This document shows, one piece after another, positions 59,996 through 64,000 of a DNA stretch of 64,000 nucleotides. Below the pieces are notes generated by a model. It searched no databases. It had not been told where the DNA came from and was given only the letters and a program-made list of their open reading frames with translations. How positions within the stretch are numbered: position 1 is the stretch's first letter; each line of letters begins with the position of its first letter. Where the stretch lies: the NCBI GenBank assembly GCA_012934845.2, contig WNNJ02002385.1, positions 55,754 through 119,753 of the forward strand, written 5' to 3'. The DNA is from Pomphorhynchus laevis (lineage: Eukaryota > Acanthocephala > Palaeacanthocephala > Echinorhynchida > Pomphorhynchidae). The translations under genes and the position numbers were made by a program.

Positions 59996-60320
59996 GTAAT
60001 GCACGAATGTGCTGAGTAGACAACGGTCCAGGATTTCTTACGAAATACGGCATTTATACTAAATGGTGTTGCTTGATAGACTGGACTTCGATTCACGACT
60101 TTCAGTCACCATGTCACTTCTAGACGACCACTTCAGCATCGAAATGATGAGTACCCGGCAACACTCATCAGTAGAATGAGGTACACACTGGTCGTTTCGG
60201 TTGCCTGTGTGACATTGTGAATAAAGGCGTTTCCGACACTTTGCTTAATTGTCTGAGGCTTTCGCTCTTAACCAGATCGAATTGCTGTGCGGACCATCCT
60301 TAAACACTAGGCAGTGGTCG
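59992..60320 (-). repeat. Tandem-repeat family 1, single unit
   Basis: Reverse complement of 23,665-23,970 with moderate divergence (AAACGCCTTTATTC; ATCGAAGTCCAGTCTA; CAGCACATTCGTGC). Carries the best family 1 permuted core. Confidence 0.75.
60118..60205 (-). ncRNA. Permuted hammerhead-like core, family 1 (minus copy)
   Basis: Minus strand: GGCAAC - C - GAAA - CGACCAGTGTGTAC - CTCA - TTCTA - CTGATGA - GT - GTTGCC - GG - GTACTCA, an insert, then TGGTCG - TC - TAGAAGTG. Stem I TTCTA/TAGAA, stem II GTTGCC/GGCAAC and stem III CGACCA/TGGTCG are all perfect and sit exactly where a hammerhead needs them relative to CTGATGA, GAAA and GTC, but the strand order is not the canonical one. Confidence 0.55.
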
Positions 60321-60990
60321 TCTAGATGCTAGTCACCTAAGCTTATCAGGAAACGTCTGTTTACATAGACTTCTATTGATTTATTATATTTTCATAACAA
60401 GACATGAAATATAATTTGATATGCAATTATAATACATAATTCTATCATCTGTCTTCTACCAATCTTGCACTGAGAGCACTGCTTAGCATCGCCAGCAAAG
60501 CAGGAAGCATGCTTTGGTTTCTATGGTTTCATATTTGGTTTCTATGATACAGCATTTTTTACAATGTTTATCATTTAAGATTACTTGCAATACATGCAAT
60601 GATCGAGATAATAGTCTATAAATCATAGATATTATCTTCATCCTATGGCAACTATAAACATACTTCATAGGACTTGGTTTAAATTCCGCTTATCTAACAG
60701 CTTAGTGATTACAAGATGCTAGTCACCTAAGCTTATCAGGAAACGTCTGTTTACATAGACTTCTATTGATTTATTATATTCTCATAACAAGACATGAAAT
60801 ATAATTTGATATGCAATTATAATACATAATTCTATCATCTGTCTATTACCAATCTTGCACTGAGAGCACTGCTTATTCCCACACATAATCACGTGTCAAT
60901 TTCACGGGGTATAAATACTCGGAAATTTGCTCTCCACCACTCGTGCAAGCATCGCCAGCAAAGCAGGAAGGAAGACAGCAATAATTTTTT
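60321..60990 (+). repeat. Tandem-repeat family 4, two partial units (period about 387 bp)
   Basis: GATGCTAGTCACCTAAGCTT starts at about 60,329 and again at 60,716; both continue nearly identically for about 155 bp to TTGCACTGAGAGCACTGCTT. CATCGCCAGCAAAGCAGGAA follows at 60,487 and 60,951. No ribozyme core was recognised. Confidence 0.8.
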
Positions 60991-61122
60991 TTTTTTTTTG
61001 AAAAAAAAAATCGCTTGTCACTGTGGTCCAGGAGCCAAAGCTGGCTACGATTGATTTTTAATCCATATTTGCTGCTAAATAACTGGACTTCGATCATCAG
61101 CTCCATCAGTCTAATGTATCAC

Positions 61123-61192
61123 TCCGAGACGATCCTAACCACTCAGCAGTCATCGTCAGTCGGATGAAGTGGTTAGGGTACGTTTCGACTGC
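61123..61192 (-). ncRNA. Permuted hammerhead-like core, family 2 unit a
   Basis: Minus strand: GCAGTC - GAAA - CGTACCCTAACCACT - TCA - TCCGA - CTGACGA - T - GACTGC - TG - AGTGGTTAGGATCG - TC - TCGGA. Stems: I TCCGA/TCGGA perfect, II GACTGC/GCAGTC perfect, III CG/CG plus an internal loop and CCTAACCACT/AGTGGTTAGG. About 70 nt in all. Confidence 0.55.
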
Positions 61193-61515
61193 TTTTGTGA
61201 TAACTATAAAGACACCAGCAATTCCTCACGATGCTATACGAAGCTCAGGTGCAGAAGCGTTTTTACTGGCTTGTTGCGTGTGTGGACCTTCTAGTTATTA
61301 TTTATAAAAGGCACAAATGCGTATCCGTTGATTACGAGGGCACTTAATTTCTCAAAGGATTGCTGAAGAAATGCGTCATTTTACAAATTGTTATTGCGAA
61401 AAATCGCTTGAAACTGTGGTCCAGGAGCCAAAGCTGGCTACGATTGATTTTTAATCCATATTTGCTGCTAAATAACTGGACTTCGATCAACAGTTCCATC
61501 AGTCTAGTGTATCAC

Positions 61516-61586
61516 TCCTAGACGATCCTAACCACTTAGTCAGTCATCGTCAGTCGGATGAAGTGGTTAGGGTACGTTTCGACTGC
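61516..61586 (-). ncRNA. Permuted hammerhead-like core, family 2 unit b
   Basis: As unit a, with stem I TCCGA/TAGGA (one mismatch) and stem II shortened to five pairs. Boxes CTGACGA, GAAA and GTC all kept. Confidence 0.5.
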
Positions 61587-61884
61587 TTTTGTGATAACTA
61601 TGAAGACACCAGCAATTCCTCACGATGCTATACGAAGCTCAGGTGCAGAAGCGTTTTTACTGGCTTGTTGCGTGTGTGGACCTTCTAGTTATTCTTTATA
61701 TAAGGCACAAATGCGTATCCGTTGATTACGGATACGTTGATTATTATATATATAAATTGGTAATGCGAAAAATCGCTTGTCACTGTGGTCCAGAAGCCTA
61801 AACAAACTACTATTGATTTTAAATCCATATGAGTTGCTACAAAACTGGACTTCGATCATCAGCTCCATCAGTCTAATGTATCAC

Positions 61885-61954
61885 TCCGAGACGCCCCAAA
61901 CCACCCAGCAGTCATCGTCAGTCGGATGAAGTGGTTAGGGTGCGTTTCGACTGC
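61885..61954 (-). ncRNA. Permuted hammerhead-like core, family 2 unit c
   Basis: As unit a, with stem I TCCGA/TCGGA perfect. At the base of stem III, CGC here faces GCG, whereas unit a has CGT facing TCG, so the pairing is extended here. The boxes are intact. Confidence 0.5.
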
Positions 61955-62270
61955 TTTTGTGATAACTATAAAGACACCAGCAATTCCTCACGATGCTAAA
62001 CAAAACTCAGGTGCAGAAAGCGTTTTTACTGGCTTGTTGCGTGTGTAGACCTTCTAGTTATTCTTTATATGCACAAATGCGTATCCGTTGGTTACGAGGG
62101 CACTGAATTTCTCACAGGATTCCGAAAGGAATACGTTTTTTATAAATTGGTAATGCGAAAAATCGCTTGTAACTGTGGTCCAGGAGCCTAAACAGGCTAC
62201 TATTGATTTTAAATCCATATGAGTTGCTACAAAACTGGACTTCGATCATCAGCTCCATCAGTCTAATGTA

Positions 62271-62375
<105 letters not shown>

Positions 62376-62433
62376 TAGATTATTTATTCAAATCAGCTCC
62401 GGGATCCTTTGACGGATACTTGTATATATTAAT

Positions 62434-62744
62434 ACTCGGATTTTAAGTCAAACCGGAAACACAAAGATATCGTTTTATTTAAGCTTTCGACCAACTAGTG
62501 GCCTTCTTCAGGAAAATAATATCTACAATTGTAAAAATATAAATATAACAGCATAAATATATGATAGCATCTTAAATGTTGTTCTTCACCAATTTCAGTG
62601 CACCTGTCACTTCACTGTTTAGCGATCTATCAGTCATTAATTGTGCTATCCAATAGAGTTCCTTACGCTTTCTTTTAGCAGTGTTGGGAATATTTCCCTC
62701 AATTACTGCAAGTGAAATTTCATGTGTTGGATTTTTAATGAGGT
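62434..62744 (-). repeat. Left inverted arm of PLE 2
   Basis: Complement of 63,350-63,660, ending at ACTCGGATTTTAAGTC. Both outer ends abut TA-rich sequence. Confidence 0.95.
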
Positions 62745-63658
62745 ATGCTTCTCGCCGGATATCTTTGAAAAACAATTAAGATTGCTAAAAATAGAATTAA
62801 TGGAGAGAGGATACTCAAATAAACAAATTGCAAGACAATTTCAATATGCTCGAATTATCCAGAGAAAAACACTGCTATATGATAACAGAAGAAAGCCACT
62901 CACAACTACAAACAACAAGGTGGTATGTACATATCATCAGGCACTGAAAAATTTACCAAAGGAATTTAGAGAAATTACTAATGACAAGTGTCCCCCTGAA
63001 CGTAAACCGTTAATTTTCTTCAAATCTGGATATAACCTAAGAAGTTATTTTTCTGTCACAACTAATCATTCCATTGACATTGATAGTAATGTACCGTGTG
63101 GAGATAAACGGTGTAAAACGTGTCAGATAATGAATAACTCAAAAACATTCACAAGCTCCACTACAAAATTAACTTATAGAATCAGGGGTAACAATAACTG
63201 TAAGACACAAAATTCGGTTTATTTAAACACTTGCACAGTCTGTCATGCACAATATGTAGGAGAAAGCGGAAATAAGATGTCAGTTCGGATGAACAACCGT
63301 AGAGCGGATATTAAAGCCTGTCGTATAAATGCAGATGGACTGGCATCACACCTCATTAAAAATCCAACACATGAAATTTCACTTGCAGTAATTGAGGAAA
63401 ATATTCCCAACACTGCTGAAAGAAAGCGCAAGGAACTCTATTGGATAGCACAATTAATGACTGATAGATCGCTAAACAGTGAAGTGACAGGTGCACTGAA
63501 ATTGGTGAAGAACAACATTTAAGATGCTATCATATATTTATGCTGTTATATTTATATTTTTACAATTGTAGATATTATTTTCCTGAAGAAGGCCACTAGT
63601 TGGTCGAAAGCTTGAATAAAACGATATCTTTGTGTTTCCGGTTTGACTTAAAATCCGA

Positions 63659-63660
<2 letters not shown>
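62434..63660 (+). mobile_element. Penelope-like element (PLE 2) with 311-bp inverted arms
   Basis: The right part is an open 266-residue frame (62,722-63,519): the linker FEKQLRLLKIELMERGYSNK; then CPPERKPLIFFKSGYNLRSY; a cysteine cluster VPCGDKRCKTC; TYRIRGNNNC; and the GIY-YIG endonuclease (NSVYLNTCTVCHAQYVGES then MSVRMNNRRADI). The reverse transcriptase is missing, so it is 5'-truncated. The final 311 bp (63,350-63,660) are repeated inverted at 62,434-62,744 with about three differences. The end motif CTGAAGAAGGCCACTAGTT then GGTCGAAAG near 63,583 is a CTGANGA - stem - GAAA half-hammerhead. Partial and inverted end copies are known for PLEs. The near identity of the arms points to a recent insertion. 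Confidence 0.88.

Positions 63661-63750
<90 letters not shown>
63661..63750. repeat. (TA)n microsatellite
   Basis: About 45 TA units between PLE 2 and the palindrome. Confidence 0.97.
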
Positions 63751-63754
<4 letters not shown>

Positions 63755-63826
63755 TGAACAGAAGCGTTTTACCAGGAAAAATTGCTATTCGTCAATTTTT
63801 CCTGGTAAAACGCTTCTGTTCAGAAT
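63751..63826. repeat. Perfect 34-bp palindrome with 8-nt loop
   Basis: Arms 63,751-63,784 and 63,793-63,826 (ATTCTGAACAGAAGCG ... CGCTTCTGTTCAGAAT), loop CTATTCGT. It sits between two (TA)n tracts. Just after it, CCCAGGAGGCGGTGTAATC resembles CCCAGGCGGCGGT of the 20-kb ribozyme array. Confidence 0.95.
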
Positions 63827-63875
63827 ATATGGCCGAATTTGCTAGAAATCCCAGGAGGCGGTGTAATCACAATTC

Positions 63876-64000
<125 letters not shown>

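Noticed and set aside
59575-60096. Frames with long Tyr-Ile runs
   Set aside because: The runs are the (TA)n tract read in frame; only the LINE part next to it is meaningful.

Overview
The window looks like an A+T-rich animal (metazoan) genome. It carries intron-rich nuclear genes with GT..AG introns and a dense load of retroelements: several LINE families, Penelope-like elements (PLEs) with GIY-YIG domains, and many short repeats. No tRNA, rRNA or CRISPR was seen. The species cannot be named from the sequence.

Host genes. Three recognisable genes lie on the minus strand between 21.6 and 56.6 kb. SRPRA (signal recognition particle receptor alpha) has 12 exons from 42,228 down to 21,641. A TXNDC9-like gene is a single exon at 44,994-44,347. 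PPP1R8/NIPP1 has 7 exons from 56,599 down to 47,130. Both spliced models keep reading frame across every junction, giving about 601 and 334 residues. A single-exon TPD52-like gene lies on the plus strand at 17,011-17,523. Two weak candidates are an intronic fragment at 41.3-41.6 kb and unrecognised exon-like pieces at 43.1-43.4 kb.

Repeat landscape. 0-16.6 kb is a LINE graveyard. It has at least four LINE lineages on both strands, one nested in another, a 16-bp minisatellite, and two copies of a short repeat carrying a hammerhead ribozyme fold. 17.8-19.8 kb is a PLE with inverted ends. 20.3-21.2 kb is a tandem array (about 350-bp period) with a type I hammerhead ribozyme in each unit, which is the architecture of a retrozyme. 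SRPRA introns hold an RTE-like LINE, a cluster of PLE-derived repeats (called R here), and fold-back hairpins. One PPP1R8 intron holds an old LTR-element integrase fragment. 56.9-64 kb is again repeat-dominated: CR1-like LINE copies, a composite array of 370-395-bp tandem repeats, a PLE flanked by 311-bp near-identical inverted arms, and long (TA)n tracts.

Most interesting signal. Two repeat families (family 1 at 23.8 and 60.1 kb; family 2 as three tandem copies at 61.1-62.0 kb) contain the hammerhead boxes CTGAYGA, GAAA and GTC, with complementary segments for stems I, II and III. The strands are ordered GAAA - CTGANGA - GTC, which is outside the canonical circular order. Stem sequences differ between families but stay complementary, so this is proposed as a permuted (pseudoknotted or intermolecular) hammerhead-like RNA. 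It is an inference from base pairing only and has not been tested.
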